Below, one piece after another: positions 26,256-35,726 of a DNA stretch of 64,000 bases. How positions within the stretch are numbered: position 1 is the first letter of the stretch; each line of letters begins with the position of its first letter. The stretch lies in assembly GCF_017874455.1 (NCBI RefSeq), contig NZ_JAGGLN010000004.1, positions 248,001 to 312,000 of the forward strand, read 5' to 3'. The stretch is from Methanobacterium aggregans (GTDB taxonomy: Archaea > Methanobacteriota > Methanobacteria > Methanobacteriales > Methanobacteriaceae). The notes below the pieces were generated by a model. It ran no database searches. It saw nothing but the letters and a program-made list of their open reading frames with translations, and was not told the DNA's origin. Both the position numbers and the translations under genes were made by a program.

Positions 26256-26333
26256 AAGTTTTAAATAAAATTAAATATAAAAATAAGAATTTAAATGATT
26301 CTAGGAGATTAAAAAGAAAAATATTAAAGGGAA

Positions 26334-26600
26334 CTAAGGAGTTTTTTTATTGATCTGGGCATCAAGTCTGGCCTTAGCCTTTCTGAAGGCCGTGAGAAAA
26401 GAATCCTCTTCTCTAACAGGCGTGATTTCAAGGCCCAGTTTTCTGTGTTCCTCTATCCATTCCTCTTCAAATATTGGAATATCTATTTTTATAGGTTCTT
26501 CCGTTGGGTTTACAACTACAAGGTTCCTGTAGGGGAATTGGGTCTCATTTATGTAACCTCCAACACTGATTATGTGCTGGGGTCTTACAACAAACTTCAT
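26334..26600 (-). CDS. ehbP: Energy-converting hydrogenase B subunit P
   Basis: An 88-residue soluble protein, probably the last gene of the ehb operon. The opening K-F-V-V-R-P-x-H-I-I-S-V-G-G-Y and the V-N-P-T-E-E-P-I-K-I segment fit the small EhbP subunit as I recall it. It follows ehbO by 195 bp, a larger gap than most. No metal-binding motif is seen. Its role in the complex is not known. Confidence 0.65.
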   Translation of the reverse strand: MKFVVRPQHIISVGGYINETQFPYRNLVVVNPTEEPIKIDIPIFEEEWIEEHRKLGLEITPVREEDSFLTAFRKAKARLDAQINKKTP

Positions 26601-26795
26601 TTAATCACCAAGATAAATTTTTTCTGTTTATTTGAATTTTATATTATTTATTTCTCTTTGAAGTGACAATGAAGGACAATTAAAACCTGCATGAAAATCT
26701 AAATCCCGCAGGTTTGAAATTATGATGGATCATTGGACTCATCATTGAATCAAACCAGTTATCCTTCAATTGATGTCATTCAACACCCAGGCAGT

Positions 26796-27791
26796 TTATA
26801 GGAACGTTGCAACTATTGCAATGACTCCCAGTATGGATGTACCTGCAACAACTGGATAGAACTGTTTGTTGGTGAATATTGGGGAGAATGCACTGAGTAC
26901 AGCCATTAGAATTGGGAATATGAGTGCAACCAGTATGTTCACCAGTATGGTCCAGTCCATAATGTTCGGAGGCATTCCCAGGAACAGGGTTGTGAAAACA
27001 GTTGCAAGGACAAATATCAGGAATCCTCTGCTTATGTAGACGTATGCCCTGTATTTTGATGCATATTCAAGTAAGGGCCCTTCTATAACATCTGCCTTGG
27101 CCTTTAGTATGGAGAAGGGGTATTCGTTCAGGAGTACCATGAATCCTACGAAGAACACTATTGCACCGAGTATACCTGCAACTGTGAAGAGTATGGGTCC
27201 GTGGATGTGCTGGTATGCCACTATGTCCTGCAAGTAGATACTCCTGGCCATTGTAACGGGCACGAACATGGCTAGGTACAGGGGAAATGAACCAAATGCT
27301 ATTAAACGAAAAGCCCTCATTGTACTGAGTTCTTCAAGGAATGACCTTCTTGCTTCAGGATGTTTTGCCCCCTTAACAATGTCTGGAAATGGCATTCTAA
27401 GTGAGAGAACTGATTTTGACAGTGACCCCATGAACATGTAGAGTACTTCTTCCACCTTTAAAAGACCTATAACTGCCACCATACTTGCAAATGCTGCTAA
27501 TGGGTACATCTGAGGCGTTATAACGATGAGTATGAACACCACTGATAGTAGACTTATTATTGGCAGTGCATTGTAAAGTCTTGGCATTGGAGAGTTGGGT
27601 TTTATGGTTTCCTTAAAGAAAAACTTGATTGGGGCCATAAATCCCGGACTTGAGATTGGTGGACCTACCCTCTGCTGGATCCTTGCATGCACAAACTTCC
27701 TTTCAATTCCTGGAAGCCATATGCTGACCAGGAAAGCCAGTATCAGTGTTCCTATTACTGCGATTATTGAATTTATAACAGTCATCTGCAC
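26796..27791 (-). CDS. ehbO: Energy-converting hydrogenase B subunit O (NuoH-like)
   Basis: A 331-residue membrane protein with about eight helices, homologous to complex I subunit NuoH and the ion-conducting EchB. The conserved cytoplasmic loop E-R-K-F-V-H-A-R-I-Q-Q-R-V-G-P near residue 30 and F-F-K-E-T-I-K-P support this. It forms the junction between the hydrogenase module and the ion-translocating membrane arm. It lies 64 nt after ehbN. Confidence 0.9.
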   Translation of the reverse strand: MQMTVINSIIAVIGTLILAFLVSIWLPGIERKFVHARIQQRVGPPISSPGFMAPIKFFFKETIKPNSPMPRLYNALPIISLLSVVFILIVITPQMYPLAAFASMVAVIGLLKVEEVLYMFMGSLSKSVLSLRMPFPDIVKGAKHPEARRSFLEELSTMRAFRLIAFGSFPLYLAMFVPVTMARSIYLQDIVAYQHIHGPILFTVAGILGAIVFFVGFMVLLNEYPFSILKAKADVIEGPLLEYASKYRAYVYISRGFLIFVLATVFTTLFLGMPPNIMDWTILVNILVALIFPILMAVLSAFSPIFTNKQFYPVVAGTSILGVIAIVATFL

Positions 27792-27855
27792 TTCTCCTAA
27801 TCCCTATATCTTTATCATTTTTATCATAATTTATGTCTTATTCTGTGGATTTTTA

Positions 27856-29019
27856 TTATTTATCTGTTCTTATTATCTTGATTGCACGATCCGTGCATGT
27901 GAAACAGGGATCACACTGCACAATTGCAAGCTGGGCGTCAGTTATATGATGACCTATGCATGCCTGCTGCATTGCCCCTATGTTTGCGATTGATGGTGTT
28001 CTTATGATTGAACCCCTTACACGGCCGTCTTCCAGTGCATAGGAATGGTAGAGTGTACCACGGGGCACCTCTATGTAGCTCTTGGTTATTGGAGCGTCAT
28101 GCATCTCCCAGCTTCTGTTGGTTATCTTACCATCTGGGAGGCCTGCAACTGCCTGTCTTATTATCTTTATGGACTCGAAACATTCGAGAACCCTCATGAG
28201 GAGGTTGGATTTGACATCTCCACCATCCTGGGTTATGACATCGAATTCAAATGGGTCGTAAACAGACATTTCACGCCTTAAATCTCGCTCATATCCTGTT
28301 GCACGAAGGGTTGGTCCAGATGTGCCTAACCTTAATGCATCCTTCTGAGATATGGTTCCAACACCGGTTATACGGGACATGATCATTGGATCCGATACAA
28401 ACCTGTCTGCGAAGGCCGTTAATTTCTCCTCGATTACGTCCATTCCCTCAAGGATCTTCTGTATCCTCATCTCATCCAGTTCACATCTTGGTCTGACCCC
28501 TCCAATGATGGATGCTCCGTACTGAACCCTGTTACCCCCTATCATCCTGAGAAGTTCCATGACTGTTTCTCGGATGTAGAAAAGTCTCATTGAGAAGGTT
28601 TCATGTCCCAGAACTTCGTTTCCATGGGCCAGGTAGAGGAGGTGGCTGTGGAGTCTTTCAAGTTCCTCCATTATGATTCGTATGTAGGTTGCGCGTTCTG
28701 GTACCTCTATGTCAAGGGCCTTCTCCGCAACCATACAGGAGTTCCAGATGTGGCTGTTGGAGCATATTCCACAGACCTTTTCAGTCAGGCTGTTAGCCTT
28801 TTCAACAGGCAATCCTTCCATTATTCTTTCAATTCCCCTGTGGTTAAGCCCTATTGTTATTTCAGCGTCTTTTACAATTTCGTCTTCAACGAATAAACGT
28901 ACCCTGTATGGTTCAAGGGCTGCAGGGTGCACAGTTCCCATGGATATTTCTGTTTCAATTACAGTTTGTTTGGAATTTTCATCACTTGCATTCCTGTTTC
29001 CCTTGTTATCCTCATCCAT
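27856..29019 (-). CDS. ehbN: Energy-converting hydrogenase B large subunit
   Basis: A 387-residue group 4 [NiFe]-hydrogenase large subunit. Both metal-ligand motifs are intact: C-G-I-C-S-N-S-H near residue 85 and D-P-C-F-T-C at the C terminus, so the active site should be functional. No C-terminal extension of the kind cleaved in other hydrogenases is obvious beyond 11 residues. It oxidises H2 in the cytoplasmic arm and passes electrons to ehbM. A 168-bp AT-rich gap separates it from ehbM. Confidence 0.95.
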   Translation of the reverse strand: MDEDNKGNRNASDENSKQTVIETEISMGTVHPAALEPYRVRLFVEDEIVKDAEITIGLNHRGIERIMEGLPVEKANSLTEKVCGICSNSHIWNSCMVAEKALDIEVPERATYIRIIMEELERLHSHLLYLAHGNEVLGHETFSMRLFYIRETVMELLRMIGGNRVQYGASIIGGVRPRCELDEMRIQKILEGMDVIEEKLTAFADRFVSDPMIMSRITGVGTISQKDALRLGTSGPTLRATGYERDLRREMSVYDPFEFDVITQDGGDVKSNLLMRVLECFESIKIIRQAVAGLPDGKITNRSWEMHDAPITKSYIEVPRGTLYHSYALEDGRVRGSIIRTPSIANIGAMQQACIGHHITDAQLAIVQCDPCFTCTDRAIKIIRTDK

Positions 29020-29187
29020 AAATACACCTTTTTAAGCACATTTGGTTTAAAAACCTTTAATCCCATTATTACTTGTTTAAATATTAAATTAACTTTTAAT
29101 ATTCCTTTAATTTTAATATTTCTTTAAATATCCATTTGAAATTTATTGAATATTATATTGGAACGTTAATTATCTCATTGTTTCATG

Positions 29188-29634
29188 TTATTCTGCATTA
29201 AGCAGTTTTGGAAGGGCTGCAACCACTCCAGACAGAACATCCTCTGGTCGCACCGAACATCCAGGTACCTTTGCATCAACTGGTATGATATTATCAACAG
29301 GTCCTGCAATTTCTTCTGAGGGTATATCCCCATGTATGTTCTTGTAAACTCCGCCCATCAATGCACATGCACCTGCTGCAACAACAGCTTTGGGTTCCGG
29401 AATTGCATCGTATATTTCACGCAGGGGCTGTTCCGTGTGTTTTGTTACCGGGCCTGTGACTACAAGAACATCTGCTTCCCTTGGATTCCATGTTAAAAAG
29501 ACTTTGTACTGTTCTGCATCGTATTTTGGTGAAAGTATGCAGTTGACTATCTCAATATCGCATCCATTGCATCCTCCAGTGTACACGAGCATGACATGCA
29601 CGGCCCTTGCCCTTGAATATGATTTTAAACTCAT
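29188..29634 (-). CDS. ehbM: Energy-converting hydrogenase B small subunit
   Basis: A 148-residue NuoB-like small subunit. The four cysteines of the proximal 4Fe-4S cluster are present: G-G-C-N-G-C, G-A-C-A-L and V-P-G-C-S. The electron path is from ehbN through this cluster to the ehbL and ehbK ferredoxins. A GAGG site precedes ATG 29634. Confidence 0.93.
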   Translation of the reverse strand: MSLKSYSRARAVHVMLVYTGGCNGCDIEIVNCILSPKYDAEQYKVFLTWNPREADVLVVTGPVTKHTEQPLREIYDAIPEPKAVVAAGACALMGGVYKNIHGDIPSEEIAGPVDNIIPVDAKVPGCSVRPEDVLSGVVAALPKLLNAE

Positions 29635-29759
29635 ATCATTCCTCTTTTAAGGTTTTTTAAGGTTACTTTAAGGTCAGTTTGTTAAGATCATCTTTTTTTA
29701 TGTTCTTATGTTGATTTCTTAAGGTTACTTCGTGACCATTCCTAATTCAATGCTTTATT

Positions 29760-30245
29760 TTATTCCTTCCTCTTCTTCAATACCGTTGAATCTGATAAAA
29801 ATTGTGATATGAATGCTATTTTATCATCGGATATTTTAACAGGCTTTTCAAGGAGTGTGGATATGTCTGATTCTGGATGACCAACATCGTTTGGATGTAT
29901 GGTTCCTGCCTCCCCGAAAAGGGCGTATAATGGACAGAAATCATGACAGTAATAACAGTGAACACATTTTTCACTGTGGAGAACTGGAATCTGAGTTTTC
30001 ATCATTCCCTCCATAAGCTGAACTGGTTCGTCAAGGTCCACCATTTCAACTGCTCCTGTTGGGCAGGCGTTACTGCATCCTCCGCATCCTATGCATGGTA
30101 CCTCTGCAACCTTGTCTGTGGGGACTATTCTGCCTTCAAGAATTTTGCTTCTAAGTTCCATGTCTGTAACACGGTCTGAGGCAAATAGTATCCTTTTCAG
30201 GTTGCTGTAGGCTCCCTCCAGAAATATTCTGATTAAATTTTTCAT
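29760..30245 (-). CDS. ehbL: Energy-converting hydrogenase B ferredoxin subunit
   Basis: A 161-residue protein with two 4Fe-4S motifs, C-I-G-C-G-G-C-S-N-A-C-P and C-V-H-C-Y-Y-C-H-D-F-C-P, of the NuoI type. It links the small subunit to the polyferredoxin. Its start overlaps the end of ehbK by 4 nt (ATGA), implying coupled translation. Confidence 0.93.
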   Translation of the reverse strand: MKNLIRIFLEGAYSNLKRILFASDRVTDMELRSKILEGRIVPTDKVAEVPCIGCGGCSNACPTGAVEMVDLDEPVQLMEGMMKTQIPVLHSEKCVHCYYCHDFCPLYALFGEAGTIHPNDVGHPESDISTLLEKPVKISDDKIAFISQFLSDSTVLKKRKE

Positions 30246-31603
30246 TGTGATACCTCGAATTCCCTTTCAAATAGTATGGCCCTTGCCGGACATGCATTTG
30301 AGCATGCACCACAGTAGGTACATTTTGAATCATCAACAACTATACTGCCATCTTCACCTTCAGTTATGGCCTCTTCAGGACAGATCTTGGTGCAGAGTTT
30401 GCACCTCATGCAGAGTTTGTCCTGTACAAATGTGAAACCATCGGTTATTGACATTTTATGCATGGTTGTCTTTTTGATGGCATCCTTTGGACAGTGTATG
30501 GCACATTTTTCGCAGAGAACACATTTTTCAAGGTCAACTTCAATTGAACCTTTTTTAAGGGTTATTGCATTCTTAGGACAGACCTCTGCACAGACACCGC
30601 AGGATATGCAATCATCAGAAACATCTCCCTTCCATGTGATGTTTTCAAAGCTTCTTGCCTCGCTGTAATCACAGGCTTTGACACATCTTCCACATGACAC
30701 ACAGAATCCCTTAACAGTTCTTTCAGGGCCTTCTGAAAGTCTCAGTGTGCCTACTGGACAGGCTTCAAGGCATTCCATTGTTTTGCAGTCCTTGCAGAGG
30801 GTTGGGTCGTACCTCATCTTACCGTTGATCTGCCTGAGTGCCCCACGGGTGCATGCGTCTGCACATAGTCCACAGTTGAGGCATGAAACTATGTTGCCCT
30901 CAATTTCCTCATCTTCTTCAGGTTTTCTGATGTTCACCTCAAAGTCATTGATGTAGATTGCGTTTTGTGGGCATTCCTTCATGCACTTCAGGCATAGGGT
31001 GCATTTCTCAGGGTCTATGACACCTTCTTCTATGGCTCCAACTGGACATACATCTTCACACACACGGCACTGGGTGCATTTTCCTTCAAGGTTCACATCA
31101 ACCATTATTGCATCTGTTGGACAGTAGTACTCACATCTTCCGCAGAGGGTGCATTTCTCAGTGTCTGTGATCACATTGGTCCTCTGAACTTTTTCATCCT
31201 CTTTCTTGGCAGGAAGAGTTGGTTGAACAGTTAGATTAAGTGCTTCGAGAAATTTAAGCTGTCTGTCCTCTATAACATCATAAGCATCCACTCTTGCATC
31301 TATTGGACATGCATCGGCACATATTCCACATCTTGAACATATGCCCTTCACAACCCCATCTTCGATGTGTATGCTGTTAACAGGACAGGTCATTTCACAT
31401 ACTCCACATGCGTTGCATCTTGCTCTGTCAACAACGTAACCCCCATATCTATTTTTAAATATGGCCCGGTTTGGACAGGCTTCGGCACATGCTCCGCAGG
31501 TGATGCAGCTGAATGCTTTGCCTTCAATGAGTCTTATTGCCTCTGTTGGACATTCCTTGATACATTCCCCAAGGCCTTCACATTTTTTAGTTGATAAGAA
31601 CAT
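30242..31603 (-). CDS. ehbK: Energy-converting hydrogenase B polyferredoxin, 14 cysteine motifs
   Basis: A 453-residue polyferredoxin. I count 14 ferredoxin-type cysteine motifs spaced about 30 residues apart, most of the form C-x2-C-x2-C-x3-C-P. The first is a variant (C-x5-C-x3-C-P), the ninth has an extra residue, and the eighth and tenth lack the final proline. It probably stores or passes electrons at low potential between the hydrogenase and acceptor enzymes. GGAAGGT lies upstream of ATG 31603. A TATA-like sequence upstream may give it an internal promoter. Confidence 0.93.
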   Translation of the reverse strand: MFLSTKKCEGLGECIKECPTEAIRLIEGKAFSCITCGACAEACPNRAIFKNRYGGYVVDRARCNACGVCEMTCPVNSIHIEDGVVKGICSRCGICADACPIDARVDAYDVIEDRQLKFLEALNLTVQPTLPAKKEDEKVQRTNVITDTEKCTLCGRCEYYCPTDAIMVDVNLEGKCTQCRVCEDVCPVGAIEEGVIDPEKCTLCLKCMKECPQNAIYINDFEVNIRKPEEDEEIEGNIVSCLNCGLCADACTRGALRQINGKMRYDPTLCKDCKTMECLEACPVGTLRLSEGPERTVKGFCVSCGRCVKACDYSEARSFENITWKGDVSDDCISCGVCAEVCPKNAITLKKGSIEVDLEKCVLCEKCAIHCPKDAIKKTTMHKMSITDGFTFVQDKLCMRCKLCTKICPEEAITEGEDGSIVVDDSKCTYCGACSNACPARAILFEREFEVSQ

Positions 31604-31660
31604 TAGTATTACCTTCCATTCCCTTTAAATATTAAAATTTCTTTTAATTCCCCTTTAATC

Positions 31661-31670
31661 CCATATATGT
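31661..31670 (-). promoter_or_regulatory. Possible internal promoter before ehbK
   Basis: On the minus strand ACATATATGG resembles a TATA box. It lies about 60 bp before the ehbK start in the 239-bp gap after ehbJ, the largest gap inside the ehb operon. A transcript start about 25 bp downstream would leave a leader of about 35 nt. Confidence 0.35.
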
Positions 31671-31842
31671 TAAATTTCATGATTTTGAGTTATGATTCAC
31701 TTTAATTCATGCTAATGTTTAATTTCATGGTAATATGATGTATGTTTTAATGGGATTTTCTTCTTTCCGAACAGAAATCCCCTTTTGACGTAACCCATCA
31801 GGGTATCAAGTCTGTGATAATCCTGGAAATTTTCGATATTTT

Positions 31843-32112
31843 TCAGTCCTCGTTCTCTATGCTTCTTCCCCTTCCAAAGAGTAGTTTACCCACAATTATT
31901 CCTATAAATGCTGCTACGAATCCTGATGCAAATGGAACATCTGTGTAGTAAGGAAATGCACCGAGGAAGTACGCCATAGCCACCGCAAATATGAGTGTAA
32001 CCATGTAAACTGATGTATCGAATTTTAGCTTGCTTTCTGGGTTTTCTTTGATCCTTGTTCCCAGTATGAATCCTAATAAGAATCCTAAAATTATTGGGCC
32101 TGCGTAAACCAT
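31843..32112 (-). CDS. ehbJ: Energy-converting hydrogenase B subunit J
   Basis: An 89-residue membrane protein with three helices and a charged tail. It is placed directly after ehbI (adjacent stop and start), in the known gene order. It is part of the membrane arm. Assignment is by order and size. Confidence 0.8.
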   Translation of the reverse strand: MVYAGPIILGFLLGFILGTRIKENPESKLKFDTSVYMVTLIFAVAMAYFLGAFPYYTDVPFASGFVAAFIGIIVGKLLFGRGRSIENED

Positions 32113-32592
32113 TTAGATCTCCTCTTCATTCATGTTTTCAAGCAGTTTCTTACTTTCAAGGAAGGTTATCACCACTGCAGTCAGTCCCACCATAACCTTG
32201 AGACCCACAACGAAGTTGAGGTATGGAATGATACCTGCGTGTATTGGATCAGGGTAGTCAAATATGTGCTGTATGAACTGTGGTACAATACCGTAGAGGT
32301 TAACTCCAAGGTTGTAGAGGAAGAATCCTGATGTGAAGAGTCCTGCAAGGCCCAGGAAAACATATGCAAGGGCCCCTGCACTTTCAAGTGATGCCATGAA
32401 GTTGTGGGTTATGTGAATTGGGTTTTCCTTTACACCGTAGACAACCAAACAGAATATCAGTGCTCCTGCTATTATGGCACCTCCCTGAAATCCTCCTCCA
32501 GGAGTTATGTGTCCTCCGAGTATGGTTAAAATACCGTAACACATCAATATTAATGATGCTGGAAGTGCGAAGAGTTTAAGTATTGTGCTCAT
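32113..32592 (-). CDS. ehbI: Energy-converting hydrogenase B subunit I (MnhB-like)
   Basis: A 159-residue membrane protein homologous to MnhB/MrpB of Na+/H+ antiporters. The family signature G-G-H-I-T-P-G-G-G-F-Q-G-G-A is present near residue 27. It has four helices and belongs to the ion-translocating arm. It abuts ehbH and ehbJ with no gap. Confidence 0.9.
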   Translation of the reverse strand: MSTILKLFALPASLILMCYGILTILGGHITPGGGFQGGAIIAGALIFCLVVYGVKENPIHITHNFMASLESAGALAYVFLGLAGLFTSGFFLYNLGVNLYGIVPQFIQHIFDYPDPIHAGIIPYLNFVVGLKVMVGLTAVVITFLESKKLLENMNEEEI

Positions 32593-32874
32593 CTAATCAT
32601 CCCCTCCAAAGTCCACTTTTCCCCTTCCGAATATGAGTAGAGTTACAACAACTGCAGTTACAAGTATGAGTGCTTCTCCAAGGGTGTCGTAGCCTCTCCA
32701 ATCAAATACAACGTTTGTTACCATGTTTGGGGCTATTTGTGGTCCAATCCAGTTGTATATGTAACTTATTCCAGGATAGATCATGTTACTGAAGTGGAAT
32801 ATGGACTCAAAAAGTGCTATTGCGAACACTAAGAGTGCAAATCCTGATATTATGTTTCTTAATCCCTCAGACAT
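32593..32874 (-). CDS. ehbH: Energy-converting hydrogenase B subunit H
   Basis: A 93-residue two-helix membrane protein ending D-T-L-G-E-A-L-I-L-V-T-A, a pattern also found in the short domain that precedes MnhB in antiporters. It overlaps ehbG by 8 nt and is part of the Mrp-like arm. Confidence 0.85.
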   Translation of the reverse strand: MSEGLRNIISGFALLVFAIALFESIFHFSNMIYPGISYIYNWIGPQIAPNMVTNVVFDWRGYDTLGEALILVTAVVVTLLIFGRGKVDFGGDD

Positions 32875-33205
32875 TTAGATTCCCCCAGTAGAATAATGTT
32901 ACAATAATTCCAAGTGTCACCACAACGTAGAATGTCATGTTGGCCAGTGAATCGTTCTGCTCTCGTTTGAGTTTGGGCATGATGGGCATTGCCACAACAA
33001 CCAGTACAAGGAGTAGAATGAATGCAAATATCATGAGTACCTTGCTTACAACCCTGAGCATTATAACTGCCACTAGAAGGGTGGATATGATTGCTATTTC
33101 TCCTGCCAACATGGATGAAGTTGACACGTTTGTTAATGGTCCCTCTTCCTCTGTTTCACTTCGAATATCCTTTATTTTCTTTACTATAATATCATAGATG
33201 CTCAT
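32867..33205 (-). CDS. ehbG: Energy-converting hydrogenase B subunit G
   Basis: A 112-residue membrane protein with about three helices and a charged N-terminal cytoplasmic segment (S-E-T-E-E-E-G). It starts 15 nt after ehbF. Assignment rests on its place in the operon and its topology. Confidence 0.8.
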   Translation of the reverse strand: MSIYDIIVKKIKDIRSETEEEGPLTNVSTSSMLAGEIAIISTLLVAVIMLRVVSKVLMIFAFILLLVLVVVAMPIMPKLKREQNDSLANMTFYVVVTLGIIVTLFYWGNLNV

Positions 33206-33220
33206 AGAATCCCCCTATTA

Positions 33221-34723
33221 CTATGCAAGGCTCATCGCCAGCCCGTGCAGAGAATTGGTTGCAAGGCCAGGGAACAGACCGAGTGTTAAACATATGATCA
33301 GGAACACAACCATCGCAAGTAGTGTTACCCTTGGTATTTTTTCGTTCTTAATTTCGAGGCCCTCTGGTTTTGACCGCATGTAAATGGCGTAGAAAGCCCT
33401 CATAAAGGTCATGAAAGTCACAATACTCAGGAGTATCATTATTATACCCAGTTCAGGCAATCCTGCATCTACAGCGGCCTGACAGAGCATCAGCTTACTC
33501 TGGAATACATTTAATGGAGGAACTCCTGCCATTGCAAATCCTGCTATCATAACCAGGAGTGCTGTTTTTGGTGACTGTACCATCATACCACCCAGCTTCC
33601 TTATATCGCTTTCCCTGGTTTTGTAGAGTATGGTACCGAAACCTATGAAGAGGAATGCGGTTATTACAAGTTCGTTAACAGCCTGGAACAGTCCTGCTGT
33701 TATTCCCATTGCAGTTCCAAGTCCCAGTCCTATTCCAATGTATCCAAGTTCACCCACTGCAAGGTAAGCTATGATCCGTTTGAAATCTGTCTGGTTCAGT
33801 GCCATGGTTATGCCCAGCACCATTGCAAGGAGGGATATTCCTATTATGAAGACCTTGGAGAATGGAAGGTATCCGAAGATTCTGATTATTATGACACCAA
33901 GGGCTACGAACATCACAACTGAGAATGCCTGAAGCAGTGCAGCTCCGTTTGGAAGAGCTTTGCTGTAAACTGCGGATTTTATTGAGTGGAAAGGTGGAAG
34001 TCCAGAACCGTAGAGCCATCCAAAGGTTATGAGGCCACATGCCATCAGAAGTACTGGACTTTTTGGATCCACCATTCCATGTTTAATGGCGTAGACTATA
34101 TCCGTGATGTTAACGTTTCCTGTAACTCCAAGGAGGAATGCTATTCCAAGAAGCATCAAAGGTGATGCTATGCTCCCAAGTATCATGTACTTTAGGGCTG
34201 TTTCGTAGCTGCCCTTGACCTTGGAAACCAGGATTATACCAACCTGTGCCAGTGCTGCTATCTCAAAGAAGACGTAAAGGTTGAATATGTCGTCTGTGAG
34301 TATTAAAGCAGTTATTGAAGCTGCAAGCATGAATAAAAGGTATCCATACACTCCTGAAGGTCTTTTAACCTCGTAAAGAGATAAGAATATTGAAAACAAT
34401 GCCACGATTCCCACTATGAATATGAAGAGCTTCTGTGCGCTTCCAAATACGTAGGTGATCGCAGGGTGGAAGATATTCAGTGCTGAACCCGTTATGAATG
34501 CAGGTAGTCCCGTTGCTATGGTTCCATTTTGAATGAGGGGTGCGTATCCCCCGAAATAATGGGTTCCGTAGCTTGCAAAAAGTGGTATTATTGGCAGTGC
34601 CAGTGCAATGATCACTGATAATGCCTTGATCGTGCGATCCCTTTCATGAATCAGGTTCAGGAAAAGGGCACATGTAATTGGTATTATAACCATCAGTGGG
34701 ATTAAGGAATTCATATAGTCCAT
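33221..34723 (-). CDS. ehbF: Energy-converting hydrogenase B subunit F (MrpD/NuoN-like)
   Basis: A 500-residue membrane protein with about 14 helices, homologous to antiporter-like subunits of complex I and MrpD. The central F-F-E-I-A-A-L-A-Q-V segment carries the conserved Glu; Lys residues follow in the K-V-K-G-S-Y-E-T-A-L-K-Y and P-P-F-H-S-I-K-S segments. It is the likely cation pump of the complex. GGAGGG 5 nt before ATG 34723 marks the start; a longer frame from 34753 lacks support. Confidence 0.92.
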   Translation of the reverse strand: MDYMNSLIPLMVIIPITCALFLNLIHERDRTIKALSVIIALALPIIPLFASYGTHYFGGYAPLIQNGTIATGLPAFITGSALNIFHPAITYVFGSAQKLFIFIVGIVALFSIFLSLYEVKRPSGVYGYLLFMLAASITALILTDDIFNLYVFFEIAALAQVGIILVSKVKGSYETALKYMILGSIASPLMLLGIAFLLGVTGNVNITDIVYAIKHGMVDPKSPVLLMACGLITFGWLYGSGLPPFHSIKSAVYSKALPNGAALLQAFSVVMFVALGVIIIRIFGYLPFSKVFIIGISLLAMVLGITMALNQTDFKRIIAYLAVGELGYIGIGLGLGTAMGITAGLFQAVNELVITAFLFIGFGTILYKTRESDIRKLGGMMVQSPKTALLVMIAGFAMAGVPPLNVFQSKLMLCQAAVDAGLPELGIIMILLSIVTFMTFMRAFYAIYMRSKPEGLEIKNEKIPRVTLLAMVVFLIICLTLGLFPGLATNSLHGLAMSLA

Positions 34724-34859
34724 GTAATCCCTCCAGTTTGTGCAAATGCACAATCCTTACAACTGTGTTTACTGCTGCACATGAATTTCATCTTTGTTCT
34801 AATTTCTGTACTTCTTCTGAAGCTTGTAATGTTTGATGAGTCTTTTGAAGGCATTTCAA

Positions 34860-35222
34860 TTACTCTCCAAGGATCTTCGATGCACTTATGGATCCGTATT
34901 TTTTGTGAAGCACGATGATTATTCCCAGCATAACTGCCAGGGTACTTGCACCGATAACAATGCTCGTGAGCACCAGTGCGTATGGCAGTGGGTATGATGC
35001 ATTCTGTGAGAACCAGTTACTTGCCATGCCCGGAAGGAAGATGTAAACTATTCCTCCAGCATTGTATCCCATGGCGATGAGGAAAAGGTTGGCACCGTCA
35101 CCTATGAATGCAAGTGCTATGATTTTTTTTATAAGGTTATCAAGATAAACTGCACCGAATAGTCCTATGAATATCAGTGCTCCTGCTGTCAAGAGTGATG
35201 CGAGTTGAGTGTCCATAATCAT
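34860..35222 (-). CDS. ehbE: Energy-converting hydrogenase B subunit E (MnhC/NuoK-like)
   Basis: A 120-residue membrane protein with three helices, homologous to MrpC and NuoK (D-G-A-N-L-F-L-I-A-M-G-Y is the usual second helix region). ATG 35222 has GGAGG 6 nt upstream and lies 1 nt after the ehbD stop. A 136-bp gap then separates it from ehbF. Confidence 0.9.
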   Translation of the reverse strand: MIMDTQLASLLTAGALIFIGLFGAVYLDNLIKKIIALAFIGDGANLFLIAMGYNAGGIVYIFLPGMASNWFSQNASYPLPYALVLTSIVIGASTLAVMLGIIIVLHKKYGSISASKILGE

Positions 35223-35223
35223 T

Positions 35224-35457
35224 TTATTCCTCCACCCTGCGTGTTCTGTAAACTGCCAGTGCAAAGAATACTGGTATAATTGCGGATCCCACAATTGCCT
35301 GGGTTAGTGCAACGTCTGGGGCCTGAAGGTACTGGTAGAGAAGGGCCAGACCCACCCCTGGAATTCCTGTTAATATGGCTGCTTTAAGGAGATCACGCTG
35401 CATCAGGGCAATGATAGCACCTAAAACTGTTACAATCATGAATATGTATTCTATCAT
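35224..35457 (-). CDS. ehbD: Energy-converting hydrogenase B subunit D (DUF4040-like)
   Basis: A 77-residue membrane protein with two to three helices. Q-A-P-D-V-A-L-T-Q-A-I-V-G is the conserved DUF4040 motif, otherwise part of MrpA or MrpB. It overlaps ehbC by 4 nt, which implies coupled translation. Confidence 0.9.
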   Translation of the reverse strand: MIEYIFMIVTVLGAIIALMQRDLLKAAILTGIPGVGLALLYQYLQAPDVALTQAIVGSAIIPVFFALAVYRTRRVEE

Positions 35458-35726
35458 TTTTCTTCCTCCCCATAGTAATGGCCGTTGGCTATTGCATGGG
35501 CTGCAAATGGTGCGAGAATGAAGTAAGCCACAGCAAGAAGTGGTTCATTAAGTGCAAGAAGCGCTATTATGCATGCCGTATCTGTAACGCCCAGTATGTG
35601 TATTCTAGCGTAGGTAACATGCTTAATGTTATCTTTGAATCTTAAAAGTCCTACTGTTGCCAGGAGCACCATTACTGCCATCAGTATGAGTACTGCTGCC
35701 TGTATCAAGGTTATCAGGTCTTCCAC
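35454..35726 (-). CDS. ehbC: Energy-converting hydrogenase B subunit C (MnhG-like)
   Basis: A 90-residue membrane protein with three helices, homologous to MnhG/MrpG. The T-Y-A-R-I-H-I-L-G-V-T-D motif corresponds to the family's short connecting loop. It abuts ehbB directly and overlaps ehbD. Confidence 0.9.
   Translation of the reverse strand: MEDLITLIQAAVLILMAVMVLLATVGLLRFKDNIKHVTYARIHILGVTDTACIIALLALNEPLLAVAYFILAPFAAHAIANGHYYGEEEK

Noticed and set aside
29020..29187. AT-rich gap between ehbM and ehbN as a small gene or RNA
   Set aside because: Only repeats of short T/A-rich words; no frame, stem or box motif could be supported.
30242..31603. Possibility that the 14-motif polyferredoxin is the methyl-viologen hydrogenase-linked MvhB
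   Set aside because: The gene lies inside the ehb operon, overlaps ehbL, and no mvh genes are present, so EhbK fits better.
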